Shown here: positions 20,472 to 30,914 of the stretch, piece after piece
Layout of the letters: each line of letters begins with the position of its first letter
Position numbering within the stretch: the stretch's first letter is position 1
From: Fidelibacterota bacterium
Lineage (GTDB): Bacteria; Fidelibacterota; Marinisomatia; SCGC-AAA003-L08; D37C17
Length of the DNA: 64,000 bases
Reading direction: 5' to 3'
Assembly (NCBI GenBank): GCA_002707645.1
Contig: PANN01000014.1
Location: forward strand, 67,338 to 131,337
Program-made: the position numbers and the translations under genes
Notes under the pieces: model-generated
Databases searched by the model: none
Told to the model about the DNA's origin: nothing
What the model saw: only the letters and a program-made list of their open reading frames with translations

Positions 20472-21334
20472 TAATTATGCCACCCAAGATTTGATCTTAA
20501 TTTATCAAAATAAGATTGTTCATGTTCAAACTTTAAAAATTTAGCTAAAATATTAGATTTTTTGATAGTTACTTCTGACTCATTTTTAATTATTCTTGAA
20601 TCTTGACCATCCGAACATAACATATAATTTGTAGAAATATCTGGACATTTAATACTTATTATATCATTATTTCTAATTATAATTGGTCTTGATGATAATG
20701 TATGAGGTGAAACTGGGGTTATAATATTACAATCTACATCATAGGATACAATTGGACCTCCTGCAGATAAAGAATACGCAGTTGAACCAAGCGGTGTTGA
20801 AATTATTAATCCATCACATCTATATGTGTTTAAATATTTATTATTTATTTCTACATTGAGTGTAAGAAGTCTTGATATTTCACCCTGATTTATAAAAATT
20901 TCATTTAAAGCAAATATAGAATCTTGCAAACCATTGTCTACATTTATAAAAGTAGCTTCTAAAAGTGTTTTGTTATCAAAATTAATAGATTTACTTAATA
21001 AAATTTTTTTAATAATAGAAATATAATCATCCATATTAAGTTTGTTTAAAAAGCCTAGATTCCCAATATGAATACCAATAATAGGAATTTGATTATTATG
21101 CATTCTCCTTACAGCTGAAAGAATAGATCCATCACCACCAATTGATATAACAAAATCAATTTTTACATCAGGATTGTATAAATTAATATATTTAAAGGTA
21201 CTGCTGTTAGAAATACCATTTAATTTCTCATCCATAAATAAATTATGCTTGCTGTTATCAAACAGATTTTTTAAACTTTCAATTACAAAACTAATCTTAG
21301 GTTTATTTTTACTTCCAGTACAAACAACATTCAT
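20471..21334 (-). CDS. nadK: NAD kinase
   Basis: 'VISIGGDGSILSAVRRM', 'IGIHIGNLGFL', 'CDGLIISTPLGSTAYSLSAGGPIV'. Confidence 0.93.
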   Translation of the reverse strand: MNVVCTGSKNKPKISFVIESLKNLFDNSKHNLFMDEKLNGISNSSTFKYINLYNPDVKIDFVISIGGDGSILSAVRRMHNNQIPIIGIHIGNLGFLNKLNMDDYISIIKKILLSKSINFDNKTLLEATFINVDNGLQDSIFALNEIFINQGEISRLLTLNVEINNKYLNTYRCDGLIISTPLGSTAYSLSAGGPIVSYDVDCNIITPVSPHTLSSRPIIIRNNDIISIKCPDISTNYMLCSDGQDSRIIKNESEVTIKKSNILAKFLKFEHEQSYFDKLRSNLGWHN

Positions 21335-21561
21335 TATGATATCTCTTTTTCTTCAATAATATTATTTTCTTTAACTAATAATGAAATTTTCTCATCAATA
21401 TCTTCTAACTTATTTTTGCAATATTTAGACAAATAAGTTCCACGTTCAAAAATTTCCACCATCTGTTCTAACTTAGTTGAATCATTTTGAATCATTTCAC
21501 TTAATTTTTCAAGTTCATTCAAAGCATCTTCAAAATTTTTAGGTTTTTTATTATTTTTCAT
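21334..21561 (-). CDS. xseB: Exodeoxyribonuclease VII small subunit
   Basis: 'NFEDALNELEKLSEMIQNDSTKLEQMVEIFERGTYLSKYCKNKLEDIDEKI'; overlaps xseA. Confidence 0.9.
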   Translation of the reverse strand: MKNNKKPKNFEDALNELEKLSEMIQNDSTKLEQMVEIFERGTYLSKYCKNKLEDIDEKISLLVKENNIIEEKEIS

Positions 21562-22744
21562 TACTATTTAATTCCTTTACATTTGCTTTAATACTTCCAT
21601 TATACATATCTATTTGAACATTATCATTTTTTTCTAATTTATGAATATCTGATATGATAATATTATTCTTGCGTAGTATAGAATAGCCTAATTTTTTAAT
21701 TTTATTATTATCATATTTTTTAAAAATTTTTTCATTACTAATTATAAGATTTGATAAAAAATTTATATTATTAGCAATGGATTTATATATTAAATTAAAT
21801 AAAAATTTTACCTTATGTTTTTTTTCTAGTACCATACTTGTTTTAATTTGTTTATTTATAATATTATGAAAATTTGATAAAATTATTTTTTTATTATTCA
21901 AAATATTTTCTATCTTTGAAAAAATTTTATCATAATCATAATTAATTTTATCTTTCAATTCATTACTTGATATACAACATAACTCAGCTGCTTCAGAAGG
22001 TGTGGATGCTCTTAAGTCTGAAACAAAATCACATAAAGTATAATCTGTTTCATGACCAATAGCTGAGATAATCGGAGTTTTAAGTTTAAAAATATGCCTA
22101 ATTAATTTTTCATCATTAAATATTGATAAATCTTCAATGCTACCTCCACCTCTAGCTATGATTAAAACATCAATATTATTCAGCTCATTAAATTGATTAA
22201 TTGATTTACATAAACTCTCAACTGCTCTGCCACCACTAACCCTTGAATCAATTAAAAATAATTTCACATAAGGAGATCTTCTATTTATAATATTCCTAAT
22301 ATCGCTCAAAACAGAACCTTCCTTGGATGTAATAATACCAATATTCTGTGGATAAGGAGGAATACTTTTTTTGTAAATTGTATCAAATAAACCTTCTTTT
22401 GAAAGCTTTTGCTTCAATTCATTATACTTTAACCATAAATCACCCTTTCCTTTTGAAAATACACTAGAAATTCTAAACTGATAATTTCCTTTTATTGTGT
22501 ATAAATCTATTGAACCATTGATAGTTACTTCCATCCCAGTTTCTATATTTGATATTATTTGATGGCTAGCTATACAGGATAATTCAGATTTAGTGTCTTT
22601 TAAAGTAATATATGTAAAACCAGAAGGATATTTTTTTAACGATGAAATTTCACCAGTTATCCATATGTTAGATAATTGCTTCTTAAGTATATCTGCTGAA
22701 TAATTATTTATTTGGGTTACTGTATATATTAATTGATTATTCAT
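21551..22744 (-). CDS. xseA: Exodeoxyribonuclease VII large subunit (start reassigned from 22765 to 22744)
   Basis: 'TVTQINNYSADILKKQLSNIWITGEISSLKKYPSGFTYITLKD', 'IARGGGSIEDLSIFNDEKL', 'HETDYTLCDFVSDLRASTPSEAAEL'. The first 7 codons of the ORF-track call coincide with the upstream terminator hairpin. Confidence 0.9.
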   Translation of the reverse strand: MNNQLIYTVTQINNYSADILKKQLSNIWITGEISSLKKYPSGFTYITLKDTKSELSCIASHQIISNIETGMEVTINGSIDLYTIKGNYQFRISSVFSKGKGDLWLKYNELKQKLSKEGLFDTIYKKSIPPYPQNIGIITSKEGSVLSDIRNIINRRSPYVKLFLIDSRVSGGRAVESLCKSINQFNELNNIDVLIIARGGGSIEDLSIFNDEKLIRHIFKLKTPIISAIGHETDYTLCDFVSDLRASTPSEAAELCCISSNELKDKINYDYDKIFSKIENILNNKKIILSNFHNIINKQIKTSMVLEKKHKVKFLFNLIYKSIANNINFLSNLIISNEKIFKKYDNNKIKKLGYSILRKNNIIISDIHKLEKNDNVQIDMYNGSIKANVKELNSNEK

Positions 22745-22746
22745 TA

Positions 22747-22788
22747 TATAAAAAAGCCCATCCATAAAATAAATGATTATAGATGGGC
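22747..22788 (-). terminator. Rho-independent terminator downstream of the 31-aa ORF
   Basis: On the minus strand: GCCCATC-N19-GATGGGC followed by TTTTTTATA. Confidence 0.8.
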
Positions 22789-22812
22789 AATACTAAAACA
22801 TGAAATATATTT

Positions 22813-22908
22813 TTATCTTACTTTCTTTTTATGTCTATTAGAACGCAAACGTTTTTTGCGTTTATGAGTATTCATTTTTTTCTTTTTTCTTTTTTTACCA
22901 CAAGGCAT
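22813..22908 (-). CDS. 31-aa basic protein, AURKAIP1/COX24-domain-like (ribosomal bS22/mS38-type)
   Basis: Translation by eye: MPCGKKRKKKKMNTHKRKKRLRSNRHKKKVR*. Matches the THKRKKRLRxNRHKKK pattern. Absent from the ORF track because of its length. Confidence 0.85.
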   Translation of the reverse strand: MPCGKKRKKKKMNTHKRKKRLRSNRHKKKVR

Positions 22909-22911
22909 ATA

Positions 22912-23205
22912 TTAAAATCCTCTTATTATTGATTTGTTAACATAATCTTTCAAAATTTTTGACACTTTGAAAAAGGGTATATATCGATCATCAAGCACAA
23001 CAGTTTCATTTGTGAGAGGATTTCTAGCATTCCTCGCATTTCTTTTTTTTGTAATGAAACTACCAAAACCTCTTATTTCAACTTTTTCATTTTTTGATAA
23101 AGAAGATTTAATAGAGTTGATAAAACTATCTAGAAAAAGTTCAACTTCAACATTAGTAAAACCCGTTTCACGTGATATCTTCTTTATTATATCTAATTTT
23201 GTCAT
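22912..23205 (-). CDS. HU/IHF family DNA-binding protein
   Basis: 'MTKLDIIKKISRETGFTNVEVELFLDSFINSI', 'VEIRGFGSFITKKRNARNARNPLTNE'. Confidence 0.93.
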   Translation of the reverse strand: MTKLDIIKKISRETGFTNVEVELFLDSFINSIKSSLSKNEKVEIRGFGSFITKKRNARNARNPLTNETVVLDDRYIPFFKVSKILKDYVNKSIIRGF

Positions 23206-23213
23206 AAATATTT

Positions 23214-24059
23214 TTAGTTCATTATATACATAGGCATTAAATAATTTCTAAAATTCACATTACAAAGATTAATAAAATTATTTAAAAAACTATATTTTTC
23301 ATATTCTGGATATACAATATCTATATCACCTGATATATTAGCTAAATTCTTTGATATATTCAAAGCATCTTCAAAAGTACCTATTGTATCAATTAAACCT
23401 AGATTATTAGCCATTCTGCCAGTAAAAATCTGACCTTGTGCAAATTTATTTAAAATATTTAATTCAATATTTCGTTGCATTGAAACTTCATTTATAAATT
23501 GAGAATGTAAATCTGCAATTACTTGATTAAAATATATAGAATCATTTTTACTGCTATATCTATAAGGACTTCCAGAATCCTTAAATTCTCCACTCTTATA
23601 AGTTTTGAAGTCAATACCCAAATTATCGAGTAATTTTTTTGCAATAGGATGACTCATAATAACACCTATAGAGCCAACTATTGAACCAGAGTTAGCAACT
23701 ATCATATCAGAACCTATGGCTATGTAATATCCACCAGATGCAGCCATGTTATTAACTGAAGCTATAATGGGTTTTTTATTAGATAATTTTATTTCATTAA
23801 CTTTATGATAAATTTCTTGGCTAGGAGCAACACTACCACCAGGGCTATCTATTCTTAAAATAATTGCTTTTACATAATCGTTTTTATTAAATGAATCTAA
23901 TGCTTTTATAATTTTATCGGATTCAAGAATAACACCATCAATATTCACAACAGCTATATTAGTATTATTTTCATTTTTAAAAGGAAAAAAAAATAGATAA
24001 ATAGCAAATATTGGAAACAGAACATATTTAAATCTTTTATTTTTGAAAATATTCATCAT
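23214..24059 (-). CDS. sppA: Signal peptide peptidase SppA
   Basis: 'AIILRIDSPGGSVAPSQEIYHKV', 'ASVNNMAASGGYYIAIGSDMIVANSGSIVGSIGVI'. Confidence 0.93.
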   Translation of the reverse strand: MMNIFKNKRFKYVLFPIFAIYLFFFPFKNENNTNIAVVNIDGVILESDKIIKALDSFNKNDYVKAIILRIDSPGGSVAPSQEIYHKVNEIKLSNKKPIIASVNNMAASGGYYIAIGSDMIVANSGSIVGSIGVIMSHPIAKKLLDNLGIDFKTYKSGEFKDSGSPYRYSSKNDSIYFNQVIADLHSQFINEVSMQRNIELNILNKFAQGQIFTGRMANNLGLIDTIGTFEDALNISKNLANISGDIDIVYPEYEKYSFLNNFINLCNVNFRNYLMPMYIMN

Positions 24060-25639
24060 CTATAAATAACTAATTTTTGACCTATTTTTATAAAATCGCT
24101 TTTAAGATTATTCCATTTTTTTACTTTAGAAACTTTTACTTTATATCTTTCAGCAATTCTACTTAGAGAGTCTCCTCGTTTTACTTTATAGATATGCTTT
24201 GTTAGTTGTTTTTTATACTTCGATTTATCACCAACTGGTATTTTAATAATCTTACCCATTCTTAGAGGTTTATTTCTATCAAGATTATTCAATTCACAAA
24301 TTGCTGTAATTGTAGTGTTATTTCTTGTCGCTAGTAACCAATAACTTTCACCTGATTTAACTTTATGACTTACAATATAGGTTCCTTCAGATTTAGATTC
24401 AGGAATAAGAGAAAAAAGTGAATCAAAAGCTGGATTACAACCTTTAGGCATTTTAAACATATATGGTTTATCACCATTGACATAAACAATATCTTTAAGT
24501 AGTTCTGAATTATATTGTTTTAAAACCTTTGTACTTAAACCACTACATTTAGCTATATCTTTAATCTTAACAGATTTATTAATTTCAATCATATCCCATT
24601 CGAAATATGGATCAGGATTAACTTTAAAATCATACTTTTCAGGATTTTTAGATATAAAAATTATAGCTAAGATACTTGGAACATAATTTTGAGTTTCTTT
24701 TGGTAAATTTTTGAGTTCCCAATAATTTCTAGTATTAAAATAATTAATATGTCTCTGAACTCTTGTTTCACCACAGTTATAAGCTGCAAAAGCTAAGTAC
24801 CAATCATCAAATTGCTTGTACAATCTTTTTAGATATTTACATGCAGCTCTTGTTGATTTTTCAATGTCTCTTCTTTCATCTATATAATAATTTTTTTTGA
24901 GACCAAATACTTTTGCTGTACTTGAAATAAATTGCCAAGGACCAACAGCTGAAGCATATGATTTAGCATCAGTTTTCAAACCGCTTTCTACCATTGCAAC
25001 ATAAAAGATTTCAGGTGGCAGACCCTCCTCTTTTAAAATAGGTAAAATAATTTCTTTATATTTATCTTCTCTATTGAGCCATTGTTGAATATAGGGTCTT
25101 CCTTGATTTTGATAATATCGTACTATACTTGCAACTTTATTATTATACGTTATGGGAACATGACCTTCTATTATCTCAACAGTTTCTTCTATATCAATTA
25201 AATCATATAAACTTTGACTATATACATATTCTTCTAATTTATCTTTAAATACTGCTGTTGATAAACCCGATTTAGTATGATCGACTGAACTAACTTTATT
25301 ATCGTAATACTCGATAGAAGCAGATAATATATTTTGATATTTAACTTTTGCAATTTCTGGAACATTCTTACTTATTTGCTCTAATTGTGCTAATGCCTTA
25401 AAAAGATTATCAAAATAATATAAAGTATTAAGTGTATCACCTTTTAAATCAGATATAATAGCATCTGCATAAAATAATTTTGATTCATTTAACAATTGCT
25501 CGAAAAGATTATCTTCATGAAATTCTAAGGAATCCGAAGCTGATAGAGGTTGATAAATAGGATCAATCAAATTAAGAGTATCTATTTCATCGGAAAAAAA
25601 AATTGCTGAAAATATAAATAAGTAAACTATTTTATTCAT
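24056..25639 (-). CDS. Lytic transglycosylase with LysM domains (MltD-like)
   Basis: 'ILKEEGLPPEIFYVAMVESGLKTDAKSYASAVGPWQFI', 'AFAAYNCGETRV', LysM repeats 'HKVKSGESYWLLATRNNTTITAICELN' and 'YKVKRGDSLSRIAERYKV'. Confidence 0.92.
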   Translation of the reverse strand: MNKIVYLFIFSAIFFSDEIDTLNLIDPIYQPLSASDSLEFHEDNLFEQLLNESKLFYADAIISDLKGDTLNTLYYFDNLFKALAQLEQISKNVPEIAKVKYQNILSASIEYYDNKVSSVDHTKSGLSTAVFKDKLEEYVYSQSLYDLIDIEETVEIIEGHVPITYNNKVASIVRYYQNQGRPYIQQWLNREDKYKEIILPILKEEGLPPEIFYVAMVESGLKTDAKSYASAVGPWQFISSTAKVFGLKKNYYIDERRDIEKSTRAACKYLKRLYKQFDDWYLAFAAYNCGETRVQRHINYFNTRNYWELKNLPKETQNYVPSILAIIFISKNPEKYDFKVNPDPYFEWDMIEINKSVKIKDIAKCSGLSTKVLKQYNSELLKDIVYVNGDKPYMFKMPKGCNPAFDSLFSLIPESKSEGTYIVSHKVKSGESYWLLATRNNTTITAICELNNLDRNKPLRMGKIIKIPVGDKSKYKKQLTKHIYKVKRGDSLSRIAERYKVKVSKVKKWNNLKSDFIKIGQKLVIYR

Positions 25640-26887
25640 AATTAATATATTTTTTTAAAATGGATGGAATTTCAATCTTTCCATTTTTATCTTGAAAAGT
25701 TTCTAGAATTGCAATCGTAAGCCTAGGAGTTGCTAATCCAGAACCATTTAATGTATGCAAAAATTCTAATTTATTAGTATCCTTATTTCTAAATTTAATA
25801 TTTCCTCTCGAAGCCTGAAATGATTCAAAATTAGAACAACTTGAAACCTCTAAATATTTTTTTCAAATGGAGACCAAACTTCTATATCATAACATTTAGC
25901 AGCTGAAAAAGATAAATCACCTGAGGCTAAAGCAATTATTCTATAATGTAAATTTAATTTTTGCAATATTGACTCAGCATCTTTTAAAAGACTTTCTAAC
26001 TCAACATACGAATCTTTTGGCTTAACAAATTTAACTAACTCAACTTTATTGAACTGATGTAATCTTAATAAACCTTTCGTATCTTTTCCATAGCTACCAG
26101 CTTCTCTTCTAAAACATGCACTATAGGCAACGTATTTTTTAGGCAAATCTGAATCATCTAATATTTCATTTAAATGCATATTTGTGATTGGTACTTCAGC
26201 AGTTGGTATGCAATATAAATCATCTTTATCAATATAATACATGTCATCGGAAAACTTAGGAAGATTTCCTGTTGTCTTTGGAGAATTAGAATTTACTAAA
26301 AAAGGAGGAAACAATTCAGTGTAACCATTTTTAGAATGAATATCAAGCATAAAATTAATTAAGCTTCTCTCTAGTTTAGCTCCATTGTTTGTATAAAGGG
26401 GAAAACCTGAACCAGAAATATTAGCTGCTCTTTTAAAATCTACTAAATTATTTAAATCACATAAATCTTTGTGATCTTTAATTTCAAAATTAAATTCTGG
26501 TTTTTTGCCCCATTCCTTAATTACAACATTATCATTTACAGAGCCTTTAGGAGTCGTTTCATGAATTATATTAGGGATATAAAGTAATTTATTACTCAGA
26601 CTATTATTGATAGAAAACAAAGATTTATCTAAATTTTTAATTTCTACAGATAATTCCTTCATATTAGAAATCAAAGTTGTGGTATCTTCAGATTTATCAT
26701 TTCTATTTTTTGAAATCTGCTTATTAATTTGGTTTCTATTTGCCTTAAGCTTCTCTACTTTATTAATTAGAGATTTTCTTTCTAAGTCTAATGATAGAAT
26801 ATCATTGATATTAATATCACATTTTTTATATTTAATACATTCTTTTACAAGATTAATATTTTCGTTAATATATTTTAAACTAAGCAT
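25632..26887 (-). CDS. serS: Seryl-tRNA synthetase, reading frame interrupted by a -1 indel in an A7 tract
   Basis: 345-aa ORF ends abruptly at 'CYDIEVWSPFEKNI*'. After adding one A at 25857-25863 it continues YLEVSSCSNFESFQASRGNIKFRNKDTNKLEFLHTLNGSGLATPRLTIAILETFQDKNGKIEIPSILKKYINYE*, the canonical SerS C-terminus (418 aa total). Confidence 0.93.
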
Positions 26888-26930
26888 AGAAATAAGATAA
26901 TCAAATTATTTAATTTAAGACATTGATAAT

Positions 26931-27986
26931 CTACAATAGTTTATCAATTTTTTTTATAGTTTCATTTACAGTTTTACTCCAATTATATTTATTTATAATC
27001 TTTTTTCCCTTAAACAATAATTCATCACAAGCAGTTTCATTTTCAATTAAATATAAAATTTTATTTTTCAAATCATTTTCTACATTCAGATCAAAATAAA
27101 ATGCTCCATCTTTACAAACTTCTTTTAGAGATGGTATATCAGAAACTAATACAGGACACTCGCAAGCCATAGCCTCCAATGGTGTAAAACCAAATCCTTC
27201 ATAGCTTGAAGGAAGAACTAATAATCTTGCATTATTATAATAACTAATAAGATTATTTTGATTTGTTTCACCAACAAATTCAATATTCATTTTATCATAA
27301 AAATTTTCATTAATATGACTATTATTTTTACCAATTAATAAGAGCTTAGAATTTTTTAATCCTGTTTTTATAAATGATTGAATCAACAAATTAATATTTT
27401 TGTGATTTCTTATATTACCAACATACAAAATATCATAATTTAATTTATATGATTTTGTCGATATCCATTTTTGCTCTAAACCATGCTTGATAACTGAAAT
27501 GTTTTTTTTAATGTTTGTGTATTTAAGTATTTCATTTTTAGTAAAATTTGAAACTGCAATAATATTAGCTTTCTTAAAGCCAATAAAGAAAAAAATTATT
27601 TTGGCATAAATCCTTTTTAATAATTTATCAAATGAATTATCAACTAAATGCCAGACATCATGAATTGTAACTAGTATTTTAGTACGCAAAAAAATTGGAA
27701 TAATATAATGAGGAGACCAAAAAAAATCTATTTGATATTGAAATAGTTTAAAATATATTTCAAATTGTTCTTTCAAACTGTATATAGAAGAATTTATATA
27801 AATAATTTTATAATTATTAAATACTAACTTTTCTAAAAAAAATGAATGATTACTTTTAGGATTAACTAAAAATATAAAGTTAGATTTTCTATAATGATTT
27901 ACAATTTCAAAAACTGTATTCTCAATATAAATACTTATACCTGAATGATTTAACATTCTAATATCTATTATAATTTTATTTTTCAT
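26931..27986 (-). CDS. Glycosyltransferase, GT4/GT1 family
   Basis: 'LLLIGKNN', 'VLPSSYEGFGFTPLEAMACECPVLVSDIPSLKEVCKDGAFYF'. Confidence 0.88.
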   Translation of the reverse strand: MKNKIIIDIRMLNHSGISIYIENTVFEIVNHYRKSNFIFLVNPKSNHSFFLEKLVFNNYKIIYINSSIYSLKEQFEIYFKLFQYQIDFFWSPHYIIPIFLRTKILVTIHDVWHLVDNSFDKLLKRIYAKIIFFFIGFKKANIIAVSNFTKNEILKYTNIKKNISVIKHGLEQKWISTKSYKLNYDILYVGNIRNHKNINLLIQSFIKTGLKNSKLLLIGKNNSHINENFYDKMNIEFVGETNQNNLISYYNNARLLVLPSSYEGFGFTPLEAMACECPVLVSDIPSLKEVCKDGAFYFDLNVENDLKNKILYLIENETACDELLFKGKKIINKYNWSKTVNETIKKIDKLL

Positions 27987-29211
27987 TTAATAATTCTAAA
28001 AAACTAAATTTATAAAATAATAAAATTGAAAACCAAAAAAGCGGTTCCATTATTAACTGATAAAAAATATTAAAGAAAAATAGTCCAAATAAAAAAGTAA
28101 AAATATGATTTTTATAGTTCATAAATAATGGCAATATAAAAGAAATAACTAAAATTGATACAAGATTAATAAATCCACATTCAACTAATGAAGTTATATA
28201 TAGGGAATGATAATTACCATATTTAATACCACTCCAATAATATCCTTTAATTAATAAATATGAAGTGCCAAAACCTGAACCAAATAATAATATTTTTAAA
28301 TCACTAAAAGCTGTATGAAATCCTTCTTTAATTAACTTAAAATGTATTCCAGCAGACGAAAACCTTGAAACTTCAAAGATATTCAACCTTTCTTCTAAAG
28401 CTAGCGATAAGTCAATATATTCATTAATATTCATAAAGTATATAATAATTGCAAAAAAAACTATACCATAAAGCGAAAACATTAACATATTATTTCTTTG
28501 TTCTTTTTCGCTTATAAGTAATTGCAACAGAATTACCATAAATGCTAGCAAGTATAATGTTCTTGAAAAACTAAGAAATAAAAAACATATATTTATAATA
28601 ATTATAGTTTTAGTATATTTAATTTTACTATTGAAAAAAAATAGAATAAAAGTAAAGAAAAACAAGACAACATTTCCTCTATTGGAATCCATTGAATAAC
28701 CGCCAAGTCTTGGAGTGAAATATGCTATCTGATCTGGAATCAAATTAATAAAACTACTAGTAATCTCAATATTTGAAAACCAATTTATTAAAAGAACTAA
28801 GTTAAAAAAATAAAATAAAATTGAACCAAAAAATGAAGAAATTATTAATATTCTTTTTAATTTATTTATATCGTTAGAGTAAGATAGTATAATTGCTGAA
28901 GATAATATTAGATATGATAATAAAAAGAATCTTTTAATCGACATATAAATATCTAAAGAAAAAAATATACTAATGAGACACGTAATGAAATAAATGGAGA
29001 AAAATAACAAAATAAAATTATTTGAAATAATCCATGAAAAATCAAGTAAATCTTTTTTATAAACTATTAAAATAAATATAGCTAAAAAACTAAAAAACAA
29101 ATATGGGGTAAAAATAAAAAAATCAAAAGAATCAGATAAGATATTTATTCGATCCGCTCCAATCATAGCTAAAGATGAAATTATTAATATGTTGATTAGA
29201 TTATTTACCAC
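27976..29211 (-). CDS. O-antigen ligase/polymerase-like polytopic membrane protein
   Basis: About 12 predicted hydrophobic segments, 'GGYSMDSNRGNVVLFFFTF' and 'YGNYHSLYITSLVECG', in a polysaccharide cluster. Confidence 0.65.
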   Translation of the reverse strand: MVNNLINILIISSLAMIGADRINILSDSFDFFIFTPYLFFSFLAIFILIVYKKDLLDFSWIISNNFILLFFSIYFITCLISIFFSLDIYMSIKRFFLLSYLILSSAIILSYSNDINKLKRILIISSFFGSILFYFFNLVLLINWFSNIEITSSFINLIPDQIAYFTPRLGGYSMDSNRGNVVLFFFTFILFFFNSKIKYTKTIIIINICFLFLSFSRTLYLLAFMVILLQLLISEKEQRNNMLMFSLYGIVFFAIIIYFMNINEYIDLSLALEERLNIFEVSRFSSAGIHFKLIKEGFHTAFSDLKILLFGSGFGTSYLLIKGYYWSGIKYGNYHSLYITSLVECGFINLVSILVISFILPLFMNYKNHIFTFLFGLFFFNIFYQLIMEPLFWFSILLFYKFSFLELLNEK

Positions 29212-30076
29212 TTTTCAAAATAAATAAATATTTAAATAAATTATATAATGAACTTAATAATGTATATACAAAAACTAATAACACTCTACTCTTATAAAAC
29301 TTGATACTAAATTTTAATCTATTATAAATAGATAAGAATTTAAGCTTAAATAATATAAGCTTTTTATCATTATGAAATATTTTAGTATTTAGATTTACAA
29401 CTAATTTAACTTTTTTACTCCTAGCTCTTTTTGACCAATCTACATCTTCGTAATACATAAAATATGATTCAGATAGATATCCCACATCATTTAATACATT
29501 ATGGTCAAAAAATAATGAGACACCGGATAAATAATCTATTTCTGTATTATTTAGATTAGATACTGAAGTTATATTCTTAGTAGTTAAAAAATATGGATTT
29601 ATTGTACAGCCTAGTGACTGAATTTCATCTTTATTATTTAAATTGTAAACCATTGGAGTAACAATGGTATTCTCTTCATATTCTTTAATAAGAATATTTA
29701 AAGTGTTCTTTTCAATTTTAATATCATTATTAATAACCCAATAAAGAGATTCAACAAAGTTATTTTTGATGTATTTTAGAGGTATATTTATTGCAGTAGC
29801 ATAGCCATAATTAGAATCTAATTTTAATAAATATATATGATTTTTTTTATATGAGCTAATAATTCTAGGATCTTTTAAATCTAATTTTTTATTAAGATTT
29901 ACATCTAAATATTCTAGAATTTTTTTAAAAGAATTATCATTAGAAAAATTATCAACAATAAATAAGTTAAAATTCTTCTTATCTAAACAACTTAAATTAT
30001 CTAGAAGATTTTTTGTGAATGAAAAAGCATTATAATTGACAGTAATTATTGAACAACAGTTTTTTTTAATCATCAT
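29201..30076 (-). CDS. Glycosyltransferase family 2
   Basis: 'CSIITVNYNAFSFTKNLLDNL', 'FIVDNFSNDNS', 'YVINNDI'-type core, 'YFMYYEDVDWSKRA'. Confidence 0.88.
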   Translation of the reverse strand: MMIKKNCCSIITVNYNAFSFTKNLLDNLSCLDKKNFNLFIVDNFSNDNSFKKILEYLDVNLNKKLDLKDPRIISSYKKNHIYLLKLDSNYGYATAINIPLKYIKNNFVESLYWVINNDIKIEKNTLNILIKEYEENTIVTPMVYNLNNKDEIQSLGCTINPYFLTTKNITSVSNLNNTEIDYLSGVSLFFDHNVLNDVGYLSESYFMYYEDVDWSKRARSKKVKLVVNLNTKIFHNDKKLILFKLKFLSIYNRLKFSIKFYKSRVLLVFVYTLLSSLYNLFKYLFILKSGK

Positions 30077-30914
30077 ATGAAATTGATTCTAACAATTTTT
30101 TATTATATTCAATGTCACTATCTTTATATTTATTAATTATATTTTTGTCAACCATCTTACAATCATTATTTAAATCAAAATTTCTGACACCACAAAAATT
30201 ATACAGCTTTAATATTTCATCATCAGTATTATTAATTAAATCTTCAAATTTCATATTTAATTGCTTAATCCCTTTTGAATTATTAATTTTAGTCTGGTCA
30301 TAGTATTTTTTATATAATTCTAAAGAATCATTAATTGTATTTATTTTCAATGACCTATATATTCCACCTCTATAAATTGATAAAAATTGAATAAATGAAT
30401 CAAAAAAACTATTAATATTTGCAATATCTTTTTTCTTCAATTTATTTTGTCTATTAATAAGACTACAGGAAACATCAAGGGGGTTTCTTACAATATTAAC
30501 AACACATAAATCAGGAAATATTTTTTTCCATAAATCTAAAGTAAATGTATTTAATGGATCCTTAAAACCCCAAGGTTTGCTGAAATTTTCAAAATTATTA
30601 TTTTTAAAAGTATTTATTATTCCAAAATAAAATAGATATAAAAATTTATTATTAATAGTTTTTTTAAGCTTGGAAACCAAAAGATCTGTATCGTTTTCAA
30701 TTAATAAGTTAAATGCTTTAGGATTATCCCAGTAAGAATTATTGAACGAAACAAGCCATCTATTAAGTCTTTGGAAAAAAATAGATTCCTTATTTGAATC
30801 CTGATATGAACCAAAATAAACACCATTATTTTCTAATAGCTTAACTATTAAAGTAGTACCACTCCTATGCATACCAGTTATTATTATTGGTCTTGCTAGA
30901 TTCATATAATCCAA
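30066..30914 (-). CDS. Sulfotransferase family protein
   Basis: 5' PAPS-binding-like 'PIIITGMHRSGTTLIVKLLENNGVYFG'; 'VNIVRNPLDVSCSL'. Confidence 0.8.
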   Translation of the reverse strand: MDYMNLARPIIITGMHRSGTTLIVKLLENNGVYFGSYQDSNKESIFFQRLNRWLVSFNNSYWDNPKAFNLLIENDTDLLVSKLKKTINNKFLYLFYFGIINTFKNNNFENFSKPWGFKDPLNTFTLDLWKKIFPDLCVVNIVRNPLDVSCSLINRQNKLKKKDIANINSFFDSFIQFLSIYRGGIYRSLKINTINDSLELYKKYYDQTKINNSKGIKQLNMKFEDLINNTDDEILKLYNFCGVRNFDLNNDCKMVDKNIINKYKDSDIEYNKKLLESISYDD

